64,000 nucleotides of DNA. It comes from Cacajao melanocephalus. Taxonomy: Eukaryota > Chordata > Mammalia > Primates > Pitheciidae. The stretch covers positions 39,351 through 103,350 of the forward strand of contig CAUYLG010009076.1 in assembly GCA_963573385.1 (NCBI GenBank). Reading direction: 5' to 3'. Each line of letters starts with the position of its first letter. Position 1 is the first letter of the stretch. Shown here piece by piece: positions 1 through 9,852 of this stretch. Under the pieces are notes generated by a model. The model worked only from the letters and a program-made list of their open reading frames with translations, searched no databases and had not been told where the DNA came from. A program made the translations under genes and the position numbers.

Positions 1-70
1 GTCATGTGCTGGAAAATCTCCAACAACTGGCTCTTTGGATGGGGGGAGTCCCCATTGTGAGGCATTTTCC

Positions 71-124
71 AATTTCCATAGTACAAATACTCCGAAGTAC
101 AAATTTCCATAGTACAAATACTCC
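71..124. repeat. Short tandem duplication, period 31 bp
   Basis: A 23-base segment at 71-93 recurs exactly at 102-124, giving about 1.7 copies of a 31-bp unit. The short string AGTACAAAT also recurs inside it. This looks like a local slippage or duplication event. No function is visible. Confidence 0.9.
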
Positions 125-589
125 CAAGATGTCAAGCTACCAGACTGAAGTCACTGATTGCAGAGTTGGGAAGACAACTGGCTCTTGCCACCTAGAATGA
201 GTTGGCTCCAATGCACCACTGGTGTGTTGATCAGCCCATCCACTTAAGACATCAACAACTAGGCTGGAACTCAGTCCAGGTAACTTGTATGGAACAGGGC
301 ATCCCAACAACCTCAGGAATTAACATGTCCTCAGCGCCAATCCAGGTGTGAGGGCAGTCAGACTTCTGAATGGAGTTCATGTGAAAGATGTCAATGAATT
401 CATTCCATAAACATCTCTTTTTCTAGGATCTGGGGAAACAGCAAAAACAAAACAAAAAAAAACAAAAAAACCCGAAGTCCTTATTCTCAATGAGACAAAC
501 AATGAAGTAAAATAATAACAATAATCACAATCATAATAATATAACTTGTCAGCTGTAATAAGAGAAGAAAGAAATAAAACAGAAAGCAA
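125..589. other. Unclassified non-coding sequence with A-rich patch
   Basis: I see no gene here. A run of A-rich and AAAAC-like sequence lies at about 437-470, and AT-rich AATAAT sequence follows to about 545. It may be the decayed tail of an old retroelement, but no body is recognisable upstream. Confidence 0.5.
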
Positions 590-1140
590 AAGCAGAGTGG
601 AAATATGCTGCTTTAAATAAGCTGGTCAGGGAAGGCCTCTGTAAGGAGGGAATATTAGAGTGAAACTCAAATGAAGGAAGGGAGTGAGCCATGTGGTATT
701 TGGGAGAAGAGCAATCCAAAAGAGGAAATAGAATGTGCAAAGTTACTGATATGAATTGTACTCAAAGTGTTGGTGGAACAGCCAAGAGTTTGGCATCCTG
801 AAGCAGAGGAAGAAAGCAAGGACAGTGGCAGGAGGTGACAGCAGAGTGAGGCCACATCACATTAGAGCCAGTAGGGCAAAGCTAAGAGGTATGGGTCATG
901 GTGCATGAATGACTCTGAGAGTTATGGAAGGTAACTGGGAAAAACCGATGTGGGCACAATCTGAGATACGCTGAAAAAAGCGCCTGCTGGCTGTTGTCTT
1001 AACAGCCCACTGCATTTGCTGATGGATTAGCTATGGCATGAGAGGTTAAGACAGTAGTGAAGGATGATGCCAAAGGATTTTACCTAAGGAGGTGGAAGCA
1101 TGAAGTTTTTTGTTGAAGTTGGTAAGACTGGAGTGGGTAG
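590..1140 (-). mobile_element. LINE-2 (L2) 3' region, antisense
   Basis: The plus strand reads like the reverse complement of the L2 3' region. It has a 'ggtcagggaaggcctc' block, then 'gagtgagccatgtgg', 'ggaagagcaatcca' and 'gtgcaaagttactga'. Further on comes the characteristic 'gctgatggatta ... aggatgatgccaaagga' block. The copy is heavily diverged, as expected for an element inactive since before the placental radiation. Confidence 0.65.
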
Positions 1141-1520
1141 GTGGTAGTGCAGTCATAGCCGATAACCCACGAACCTTGGTTTGTCTCAGGGCTGTGAGCC
1201 TCAACGCAGAACGCTAACACACAGTGGGTTTGTGACCTGATGCACAGCTTGTCTTGACTGCAACACTAGATACATTGAGGATGTCTTAGGCAAGGAGGCT
1301 CAAAAGGCGTTTGGGACTGACCCACCTTGTAGAACACGTTGAGAAATCTGCATTATTAGGAATTCAAGATGTACCTGAGTAAATCCCAGATAAATGCAGT
1401 GAGTCTGCTACACCTAGACCTATCCCATTGGGTCTACAGGTCTGTGGGTTTCTTCATAACTGAAGACCCATTTTGCCCTCTCATCTGCTTGCTACATACA
1501 TTCTGAATTTCAACTTTCTC
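1141..1520. other. Unclassified unique sequence
   Basis: Ordinary mixed-composition sequence between two L2 fragments. I see no long open frame, RNA gene or recognisable repeat. It may include decayed L2 sequence linking the neighbours. Confidence 0.4.
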
Positions 1521-1895
1521 TTAGGGAGCCCCTGCAAGTGCCAGGCCTTGTGATGCATTCTGGGGATACTCCAATGAACAAATAATGTACAAGCCCTGCT
1601 CTCAGAGAACCCAAGAGTCTATTAGGGGATATAGCATTTATTTTCAATATGAAAACCAAATATAATTTAGAGCTGTGGTAAGTTCAAGAAAAAGTAATGG
1701 GGAAAAGGTATGAGTAAGACAAAAGAATTAATGAAGACAAGTCTGATTTAGAATTTGGGAGTGGTCAAGGAAGGCTTTCCTGAGGAAGTGACGATAAAGC
1801 TATGCCCCAAAGGATGAGTAGAAGTTGCTAACTGAAGAGCTGTAGGACAGGCACTTCAGGCAGATGGAACATCATGGGTGCAGACTTCAAGCAGG
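1521..1895 (-). mobile_element. LINE-2 (L2) fragment, antisense
   Basis: The pattern 'tgccaggccttgtgatgc ... ggggatactccaatgaacaa' is followed by 'ggtcaaggaaggctttcctgagg' in split form and by 'caggcagatggaacatcatgg'. This is the usual order of the L2 3' end read in reverse complement. It may belong with the L2 copy at 590-1140. Confidence 0.65.
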
Positions 1896-1944
1896 AAAAA
1901 GTAATTTGCACATTAAAAGAGCCCCTGCAGATTATAATGTGAAA

Positions 1945-2295
1945 ACAGGACTAGAATGAGGTTGGGACTCCTGGATTCTAATCCAAATCCTGTCATTACC
2001 TAGCACGGTGACCTTATTCCGGTCACTTATCATTTAATGTATTCAGCTCAATTTATTCACCTGTGTAGTTAGAATGCAGACGAGGCAATGTATTCTGCAA
2101 AGTCACACCGCTTAGCAAGCAATCAGACTGAAGTTCAGATATGAGCTCTTCTTAGAAGCTGAATCTCAAGTTTCTGTTTATCATCCATAAAAGGTGGGTA
2201 ACATTAGCTACCTCACAGGGAGGTTTGGATGGGGATGTGTAGATGTCTGTAGTGAGACAGAAGAGTCAGGACCTCATAAATATGAGTTAGTCTTC
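1945..2295 (+). mobile_element. MIR SINE sequence, probably two partial copies
   Basis: At about 1955-2090 the order 'attctaatcc', 'tgtcattacctag', 'gtgaccttattcc' follows the MIR core (uninformative-state exon-like phrases: fields for 'gaatccc', 'cacttactagc', 'tgtgacc'). At about 2100-2290 a second copy ends with 'cataaaaggtgggtaaca' and 'acctcacagggagg', matching the MIR 3' half. Both are old and diverged. Confidence 0.65.
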
Positions 2296-3059
2296 CCTCC
2301 ATGCTGTTGTATCTTTAAGGGGTATGGCGAGGCTCAACTTAGACCACTAAAATGAGGTCATAAGGAGAAGATACTGTACCACACGAACAGATCAAATGGT
2401 TGGTGTTAAACTTTGTACTCTTCCGCTCCCTTACCTGCCCTCCCTTACCTGGTCCTCTAAATCTGTTCACATGGAAGAGCTGTGGGCAACGTGGAAAGGC
2501 TTTGGCGATTCCCATGGCCAAACTGTAAGTGGCCACCTCAGCATAAGGCTGGCAACTCGCCTTCCTGGGCTTAAGGCAAGGGTGGGCAGGAGGTGACTGG
2601 AAATGTTGGCTCTTTCGTGAAGCTTTTATTAGAAGCAGGGAATTCCCCATGGCTCTTTCAAACTGTTTTGGCAAAACATTAAATGCCTCAAGGTCAAATT
2701 TGTTAGTGCAACCACCAGCCTAGAGGACTCTTGGCTTTGGTGCTGAATCCCACTTATCTCCCTTCCCTCCCTTAAGCCTTGCAATTTAGCCAAGGCAGCT
2801 GCTCATACCTCACCAGCCCTTGAGTGGTTCAGTCTGTATACAAAAATAGACACACATGCCGGTCACTGCTTTTACGGGGTCACCATCAGAAATTAGATAT
2901 ACTCAGGACATTCTCCAGTGAGGGGAAGGAGAAGGTGACAGATGCTTACATGGCAGAATGGCAGAGCTAGGGCTGGTCCCCAAAAAACCAGAATGGGTAT
3001 CAAAGGTGCCCAGGAAAAGCCATTTTACTTGTTTGCAACTCAGTTTCCTTCTTTCCGGG
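2296..3059. other. Unclassified unique sequence
   Basis: There is no recognisable repeat apart from a possible MIR-like shard just before 3060. An antisense frame of 111 codons at 2339-2674 has no familiar domain, and an overlapping sense frame is equally uninformative. I treat both as chance frames. Confidence 0.45.
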
Positions 3060-3088
3060 AAAAAAAAAAAAAAAAAAAAAAAAAAAAA
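3060..3088 (+). repeat. Poly(A) tract, 29 bases
   Basis: An uninterrupted run of A. No Alu or L1 body is recognisable immediately upstream, and I found no flanking target-site duplication. It could be an expanded A-run or the tail of an unrecognised retrocopy. Confidence 0.9.
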
Positions 3089-3594
3089 CGTCCACCAAAT
3101 CCCGGCTAGCCCACAGAATATGGGGAAAGAAAAAAATGGGACGGAGGCCATGAATGTACTTTAAACCTATTATACCAATGAATGATATTAGTGAGAATAG
3201 TATTATCTCTACCAGCCCTGATAGATCACATGGCCATATATGGGGCGTGGTTAGAGCAGAGGATAGAGGAGGGGAGGAGCCCCTGGACCCTCTGGGGATT
3301 CATTTAAGCAGAGCAGCTGCTGTTTGACCCATGGCTGCACACCCAGCCTCATGGGAATCCGGAGGGACCAAGCTGCATGTCTGCAGCAATGGTGCAGAAC
3401 ATGGCTACACGAGCAGAGTATAGTATGTAGGTGGGCCACGGGGAGGCTGAGGGCACTGAGGTTACTGATTTCAGGGCTCATGCAGGTTGCCTTAGTTTCC
3501 CCTGTGTCTCTGATCACTGCCTACCACTCAGAGGAGCCCCTGAAGGTGGTGGGCTGAGGGCTGGGCAGGGCTGATAGCTGCAGCCTCCCAGCCT
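3089..3594. other. Unclassified unique sequence
   Basis: Unique sequence with no recognisable repeat. Frames on both strands (77 and 88 codons) overlap each other and show no known motif. Confidence 0.4.
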
Positions 3595-3730
3595 GTGCAT
3601 CTTATTATTGAGCGGGCCTGAATCAAAGCAGCTCTGTGCAGCTGCTGTCCCATTTAATCCATTCGTAATCAAAAGTGATTAGGATGGATGCCTCGGTGCT
3701 GAGGTTATTGTGTGTGTGATCAAAGCTGAG
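3595..3730. promoter_or_regulatory. Candidate distal regulatory element, motif cluster
   Basis: This repeat-free stretch packs many transcription-factor-like motifs. It has TCF/LEF-type ATCAAAG at 3622-3628 and GATCAAAG at 3718-3725, and an E-box CAGCTG at 3639-3644. It also has an OTX/PITX-type TAATCC at 3655-3660, and TAATCA/TGATTA in inverted orientation at 3666-3671 and 3676-3681. Such density resembles developmental enhancers, but conservation cannot be judged from one sequence. Confidence 0.3.
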
Positions 3731-4419
3731 GCTCCCATTCGCTTTCTAGAGCCGCCTGCACCTGGGAGGGCGTGGAAGGCCATGAGCCTGGGGCATGGGG
3801 CAGGCAGCTGTTGGCACTTGGAAAGAGGGTGGGCTCCAGGAGCAAAGCCGGGGAATGACAAGTGTAGCCTCGCCTGTGTGAGGCCTGGAAACCTTGAGGA
3901 GGTCCCCAGAGAGGCCCACGACCCAGGTGTCACCTCTTTCAGAGGCTGGCATTCCCAACCTAGAGAATGGAGCAGATGGTAGACTGAACGCAAGCAGGAC
4001 TCCTTCAATGTTAGACTCATGAAGGATTCTAAAACTCTCTCATCTTATTGAAGAGGACAATAATCTCCAGAAAAAAAAAAAAAGCATATTATATGCCTGG
4101 CTGGCACTTGCGTGTGTATAAAGAAGGAACAAGAGAGGGGAAAAGGAAGAGACCAGCAGAGAGGAAAGGACAAAAGAAGTGGCCCAAAGCGATGCACAGC
4201 TGGTACAGAGACCGTGTAGGCTTGTGCTGGGAGAAGAAAGAGCACCACAGCTAAAGATGCAAAGGTGGCCAGAAGAGCTGAGTCCAGGTGTTTTAACAGT
4301 TTATATGTTTCCTTCTACCACCACTTCTGGTAACTTTCTGAGTTCCATCTCCCTAAAACAGCAAGATCTCAGCCCAGACCTCAACCTATATTTATAAACT
4401 CTGCCTGGTAAAGCTTGAT
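3731..4419. other. Unclassified unique sequence
   Basis: Unique sequence. It includes a purine-rich patch at about 4110-4180 just after a short A-run at 4070-4083. Frames of 90-113 codons on both strands at 3679-4020 overlap and have no recognisable domain. Confidence 0.4.
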
Positions 4420-4905
4420 ATCCCATTTCTCTGTGCCAATCCAGATCATAAACATCACTACCATCCAAATGAAGACTCACCTCCTACAGGAAGCCTTCCT
4501 GGACACTCCTTCTCTGAAATATTCTACCATGTTCTATCTATGCCACTTATTTGCCACTTAGCATACACTGTCCCTCAGATAGCTCTCGGGTTGAAGGGTA
4601 AATAATTCCTTTAACTTTTGATGATGACGATAATGATAATGATGATGATGATGACAATATGAGCCCTGCTTCATCAGCCAGACCCAAGGTCCAGAGGAAA
4701 GCTGTTATGTATTGCAGTTCAGGACCCCCTCCACACCTGCCCCAAGGCTGAATATATCCTGGGTCTTTGACAGGGGACCGGAAGCTCCTTGAAGGCAGGA
4801 GATAGGCATTTATGAATATGTACCTGTCTCCAGAAACAAGCAGTCTCCTTGGATAGAGTAGAGCTATAACAAGTGTCTGCCAAATGGTGAATTAAAAACA
4901 CAAAG
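4420..4905 (+). mobile_element. LINE-2 (L2) 3' region, sense, with embedded ATG-type microsatellite
   Basis: The block 'ggaagccttcctggacac' split over a degraded context, then 'tgccacttatttgcc', and later 'aagctccttgaaggcagg' follow the L2 3' end in sense order. A microsatellite at 4619-4658 sits between the two parts. Confidence 0.55.
4619..4658 (+). repeat. (ATG)n / (GAT)n microsatellite
   Basis: Imperfect trinucleotide repeat with ACG and ATA interruptions, lying inside an old L2 copy. Confidence 0.85.
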
Positions 4906-5540
4906 GATTTTGAATGAATATTTACCGTGATTTAATTTTGACATGGTCAGTGAGGCTGCCTACAGGTCTGGGAAGTAGTGGAACTCAGGGAACCAAGAAG
5001 CCAGGAAAGCTGCTTCTTTATAAAAAGGTTTTTCATAGCAAAGATGTTGGGGGCTCCTCCACTATTCCTCATATAAGAAGCCATCTGGGCCTAATTAAAG
5101 CTTTGTACACGTGATCTGAGTGTGTGTCAATGCTGTGTGGCACCGACTGACCCCCTTGAGTGAAGGCAAAGTCTAATCTCTCCACATGGACAAGAGTCCT
5201 TTGTGAGTTGTATGCATTTTTAAAGATCCCAATGGGTGACCGGAATGCAAATTCTATGGTATGTCATGAGTTAATGGTACAGTTTTTACCATGATTTAGT
5301 GCTAAAGAAACATTCCAGATCCAATTTTTGGACAACACTGCAGGGTCCTCTGCACCAAAAATGATCAAGTTTTGGAGGTGAAAGTGAAGTGGGAAGATTC
5401 AGGAGCAATTTAGAAACATTTGCAGTAGAAACAGATATTAAGAGAACTAATCTTTCTCTTGCCGAGTTCTATGTCATGTTGGAAGATAACCAAATACCCC
5501 AAAAGAATAAATAATAAATAATTACTCATTATGAAATAGG
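4906..5540. other. Unclassified AT-rich unique sequence
   Basis: I recognise no repeat or gene. Short frames only. Confidence 0.4.
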
Positions 5541-5740
5541 TGACTGATGATAACAAACTTTTAACAAACGCTGTGTGCCAGGTGCATCACATAAATCTTG
5601 TTTATTTCTCTCTTTTTTTTGTGTGAGTAGATACAGTAATTCCATTTGAAGGTATGGGATCTGAGGCTCAGTGAGGTTACATCATTTTGCTCAAGACCAC
5701 AGAGTTAGAGAGTGATGAAGATGAGAACTGAACTCCTCTC
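5541..5740 (-). mobile_element. MIR SINE, antisense
   Basis: The sequence 'tgtgtgccaggtgcatcaca' begins a reversed MIR. It continues with 'tctgaggctcagtgaggtta', 'ctcaagaccacagagttag' and 'gaactgaactcc', the reverse complement of the conserved MIR core and 5' part. Confidence 0.75.
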
Positions 5741-5955
5741 TCTCTCTCATTCCAGTGCTTGCGGACTCTTCCCCACAGCCTTCATCACCTGTGGTTCAGT
5801 CACACTTCAGAGAGGGCGTCATCGATATGTTACTGCCATGCAGTATGAACCATGCTGACACACCCCGCACCCACCTCACCTCTTGCTCACTCACACTTCA
5901 GTGCCCTGTCAAATAGGCAAACCATCTCAGGCTCATACTGCTAGAGGAAACATTA
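5741..5955. other. Unclassified unique sequence between two MIRs
   Basis: No gene or repeat recognised. A short (CT)n run lies at about 5736-5748 on the boundary. Confidence 0.4.
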
Positions 5956-6112
5956 GGGCATATTCACATCGAGTCCTCTTGTTTTACAGATTAGTGCACT
6001 GGAGCTTTAAAAGGTTAATCACCTGCTCAAGACTATAAGGCTAGTTAGTGATAGGACCAGCCTTAAAACCTAAGTCTCTGGCTCCCAGTTTAGTGCCATT
6101 TTTACTGAATCA
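5956..6112 (-). mobile_element. MIR SINE, antisense
   Basis: The phrases 'ttttacagattagtgcactg', 'aaggttaatcacctgctcaa', 'aaggctagttagtgatagga' and 'cctaagtctctggctccc' follow the reverse complement of MIR in order. This is a diverged copy of about 155 bp. Confidence 0.75.
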
Positions 6113-7040
6113 TGGGATCTGGGAATAGAACAAAGGTTGAGATGTGGAGGTATGGGCATGTCTGTCTTTTTGGCACTGTCACTGCAAGGACAAGTCTCTA
6201 CCTAAAAGGTCCAGAGATAGTTTACTAATATGTTGTCCACAGAAGCATATAGGCTGTATGCCAATTTCCTCCTCACAGCAGCAGATGGGGGTGGTTCTGG
6301 CACAGACAACCAGTCAGTACACAGCATGTTACATCCCCACGGCCTTTACAAAGCAACAGTATTAGGGACTTGTAATAAATGCACAAGAATGGGGAGAGCA
6401 GGTGGAGATTTTCTTCCTGGATTTTGGGAAATCCACAATTTCAGCTTAATTTGTAATAGATAGTAAGTGTAAGGAAGCTGACAATAGGACCATCAGCTAT
6501 TCTGTTAGTAATACTTGAGGCCATAGCACTTCAATATGACTAGAGCCAGCTGCCCAATGCACAGAGCGACCTCTGGCCCCATCCTTGGAGAAATGTAATT
6601 CTCTTCATGACTCTTCCTGTCCGTTGGGAGTTAGAAGCCAGACCTGCTAGAATCATCAGGAGGCTTCCGAATGACAATGCTCAAACAAGTGGAGATTATG
6701 CATTGCCAGAAATGTAATCTGCAACTCTTCTCATCTATTCCATTGTGTTTGCATTGTTTAAGTTACCTCTCCAGGAAGAAAGGAGACAGTTGGAGGACTT
6801 CTCTGTACTTGCACCTAGAGATGAATTTATCTTCTTCATCTAAAATGCCAGAGGAGAAACTGAAATGTGGTGGGTTCAGAGGTCTTCTAGTTTTGTGACT
6901 TCTAGCCCATGATGTTTGTAGTATACATGTCTCTTCTCAACACATATAACCAAACATGGCTTAGCTATGTGTATTTCTATATGAGCAAAGACAGTTTTCT
7001 GCATGCCACTTCCCAGCCTTTGATGACACTCCATAGGGAG
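6113..7040. other. Unclassified unique sequence
   Basis: No repeat family recognised. Frames of 69-77 codons are present but carry no familiar motif and no usual coding bias. Confidence 0.4.
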
Positions 7041-7308
7041 GGCACAGACCCAAGTGTGCTAATCTGCTCATTTCACCCCCTCCCCCAAAACTCTCTAGTA
7101 GCCTTCCATCAATGGTAATAATATCTGTAATCCTTACCAGGAGCTTTAAGGCCTTCCATAAACTAGCTAAGCCCTGCTTACCTCATCTTTCCTACCCCTG
7201 CATCACTAGCTTACTGGGCTTCAGCCACAATAGACTCTTCGCTGTTCTTGTTCCCCAGTAGTTTACAATCCTAGTTACTTGTGCTATAGAATCATCTGGT
7301 GATTACAC

Positions 7309-7311
<3 letters not shown>

Positions 7312-7346
<35 letters not shown>
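7312..7346 (+). repeat. (CA)n microsatellite
   Basis: About 17 uninterrupted AC/CA dinucleotides, directly upstream of the Alu insertion site. Likely length-polymorphic. Confidence 0.95.
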
Positions 7347-7351
<5 letters not shown>

Positions 7352-7373
7352 GAGATGTTAATTTTTTATTTAC

Positions 7374-7653
7374 TTTTTTTTTTGAGACGGAGTTTTGCCC
7401 TTGTTGCCCAGGCTGGAGTGCAGTGGGGCAATCTCGGCTCTCTGCAACCTCCATCCCCCCGGGTTCAAGCGATTCTCCTGCCTAGCCTCCTGAGTAGGTG
7501 GGACTACAGGCACATGCCACCATGCCCAGCTAATTTTTTGTAGTTTTAGTAGAGACTGGATTTGACCATGTTGGCCAGACTGGTCTCAAACTCCTGATCT
7601 CGGGTGATCCACCCAGCCTCCCAACATGCTAGGATTACAGGCATGAGCCACCG
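7374..7653 (-). mobile_element. Alu, antisense, with target-site duplication
   Basis: A poly(T) start is followed by 'gagacggagttttgcc', 'aggctggagtgcagtgg', 'ttcaagcgattctcctgcc' and 'gattacaggcatgagccacc', a complete Alu dimer in reverse. An 11-bp target-site duplication (GAGATGTTAAT) lies at 7352-7362 and 7654-7664. Several internal changes suggest an S-type or older copy, but I do not assign a subfamily. Confidence 0.95.
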
Positions 7654-8125
7654 GAGATGTTAATGTAACCTATCTAGGATGAGCTCTGGTCCTGGAGTGC
7701 TACTAAGAGTTTCCAGGGTTGTGGGGATGTTGAGTCAGGGTTGAGCTTTCCGGCCCTTGCACTTGCTGTTCTCTCTGCCTGGAATGCTCTTTCCTGTGAT
7801 GCCTCTGCCTTCTTCCTCCCTAACTTCATGCAGGTCATGACACGGCTCAGAAAGGCCTTTCCACACTAGACTCTCCAAATCAGCATGTGTTCCTTTCCTC
7901 TAGCAAGCTCTATCCTCTGGACCTAGTTTATCTTTGCAGCATGATCTCTAACCAGTATTTTATTCTATATTTGTTAGTCAGTTATTGTATATCTCCCTTC
8001 TCCTACCCCAGTCCCATCCCACTTAAGTGGAAACTCCAGAACTGCAGGGACTTGTTTTGTTTTACTCACTGCTCTATCCCAACAGTGCCTGACACACTGT
8101 ATGGGCTCAAAAAGTATCTGCTGCA

Positions 8126-8598
8126 CAAAGCAATTAATGAGTGTCTCTACCATCAGAGAGCTCTGCTTTGTGTTTCTTGTCCTGGAGATGGGCTTGCTTC
8201 AAGCCATCCCCACTTCCTCACACAACTGCCAAGTTTGGATGTTCAGCCAATGACCCCACATACTTCTGAGGGTTCTTTCTTTACAGGTACTGACTGAGAG
8301 CTGACCCCGGAATCCTTTGCTCATCCCAGGAGGCACAGGGGAAAGGATGGAGATGCTAATGTACTAAATAACCATCCAGGCACCATGGCAGAACTGTGTA
8401 AGACACTAGGTAGACAGGCATGACCTGAGTGTCTTCTGGCTGAGACTGGCTCCTTTGGAAAACAGGAGGCCTCAGAAGTGGAGAAGCAAGAACTGAACTG
8501 CTAAACAGACTCTGTGGTGAGCATGCAGATTGGCCCTAAGCCATGTCCTAATCACTGCAGTGTTATGCCTGTTCTTAACCTTCCTTCCCACAGGGTTC
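8126..8598. other. Unclassified unique sequence
   Basis: Unique sequence between the L2 3' end and an antisense Alu. No gene or repeat recognised. Confidence 0.4.
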
Positions 8599-8885
8599 TT
8601 TTTTTTTTTTTTTTTTTTTTTGAGATGGAGTGTCACTCTTGTCACCCAGGCTGGAGTGAAGTGGCACTATCTCCACTCACTGCAACCTCCACCTCCCAGG
8701 TTCAAGCGATTCTCCTGCCTCAGTAGCTGGGTTTACAGGCGTCTGCCACCATGCCCAGCTAATTTTTGTATTTTTGATAGAGATGAGGTTTTACCACGTT
8801 GGCCAGGCTGGTCTCAAACTCCTGACCTCAGGTGATCTGTCCGCCTTGGCCTCCCAAAGTGCAGGCATGAGTCACCGCGCCTGGC
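8599..8885 (-). mobile_element. Alu, antisense
   Basis: A 23-base T-run leads into 'gagatggagtgtcactcttg', 'cacccaggctggagtg', 'ggttcaagcgattctcctgc' and 'ggcctcccaaagtg'. The 5' end reads 'gagtcaccgcgcctggc'. About ten bases of the usual 'ctgggattaca' block are missing between 'aaagtg' and 'caggcatgag'. Confidence 0.95.
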
Positions 8886-9400
8886 TTCCAACTCTAAGAT
8901 AGTTATAGGCTGTGTTTTTTCTCCTCCATCTAAAGTCAGTCTAGTTTTCATCTTGGTACCTTCAGGAGTTCCGAGTCAGACCATGTCAGTAAAGTTCCTT
9001 TGCCTGACCAGGACCACCCCTGTCGTTATAGAGCTTTCCGCAAAGGACAGCACCTTTCACGCACTCCCAGCCTCAGCCCCATGTGGAAAAGTTCTAGACA
9101 AGTTTGGGAGATGGTAACAGCCCTTGAGACTCAACCAATTTATTGATTTGGAAAAGGAGAGACTAACACTGATTTTGACTGGGATTTCTATAAAATATTG
9201 GTGAAACAGTTATTGGAAAAGTTAGGGCTAATCAGTAAGTATCTTTGGAGGTGGACATTCCAATCCCGCTAGGCTTTGGAAGATTACTCCAGAATATGGA
9301 CTTGGTCATTCAACAAACAAACACTTCCTGAGCACTCACTGTTTACTAGAGCAAATGGGTCATCTATGTGCAGGGCAATTCCCTATTTCGAGCTCAAGGA
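8886..9400. other. Unclassified sequence with a short L2-like shard
   Basis: Mostly unique. At about 9307-9350 'attcaacaaacaaacacttc' followed by 'ctgagcactcactgttt' resembles the extreme 3' end of L2 in antisense. Confidence 0.4.
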
Positions 9401-9852
9401 ACTCAAACTCTGGCTGTGCCTAATCACCTGAGATTCTTTTCAACATATAAGGCTCAGATATTTCAATTCGCAAATTCAGAATGGAACTGGGCACATACTG
9501 TATGATTCCATGTATAGGAAATGTCCAGAATAGACAAAGCCATAGAAACAGAAGGTAGAATTCATGGTATTCTAGGGCTGGAGATAGAGGAAATGGAAAA
9601 TGATGCTAAGGGGCATGAGTTTCTTTCGGGGGATTGAAAGTTTCTGGAATTAGTGGAGATGGTTGCACAACTTTGTAATACACTAAAAACCACTGAATTG
9701 CACACTTTTAAGAGTGAATTTTGTAGTATGTAACTTATATCTCAAGAAAAGGAGCATTAAACTTTAACAATAAAGGAGCAGAACAAGATATCTGGATTAC
9801 TTTTTTAAAAATTCACAGGTGGTTGAGAAGTGTGGCCTGGGCTGAGAACCAT
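9401..9852. mobile_element. MER5A-like DNA transposon split by an L1 tail
   Basis: Flanks of about 80 bp (9401-9480) and 65 bp (9786-9852) match the two halves of MER5A, a non-autonomous hAT-Charlie element. Left: 'ctggctgtgcctaatcacct'. Right: 'attcacaggtggttgagaag' leading to 'gctgagaaccatg'. An L1 3' end occupies the middle. Terminal inverted repeats make orientation uncertain. Confidence 0.55.
9484..9785 (+). mobile_element. Old L1 3' end (L1M type), inserted in MER5A
   Basis: The sequence 'gtatgattccatgtatagga' is followed by 'aatgtccagaatagacaaag'. Next come 'gatggttgcacaactttgta', 'aaaccactgaattgcacact' and 'tatatctcaagaaaagg'. This is the well-known terminal segment of ancient mammalian L1M elements. 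It is nested, so it is younger than the MER5A around it. Confidence 0.7.

Larger units (their letters stand above)
7041..8125 (+). mobile_element. LINE-2 (L2) 3' region, sense, interrupted by (CA)n and an Alu
   Basis: Left part at about 7041-7260: 'tttaaggccttccataaact' and 'agccctgcttacctcatctt' match the L2 region before the 3' end. Right part from about 7735: 'cttgcacttgctgttctctc', 'tgcctggaatgctctttcc', 'cagaaaggcctttccac' and 'aactgcagggacttg' continue the same element to its 3' end near 8110 ('gtgcctgacacactgtatgg'). The Alu at 7374-7653 and the CA repeat split it. A 136-codon frame at 7887-8297 lies in this debris and is not a gene. Confidence 0.7.
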
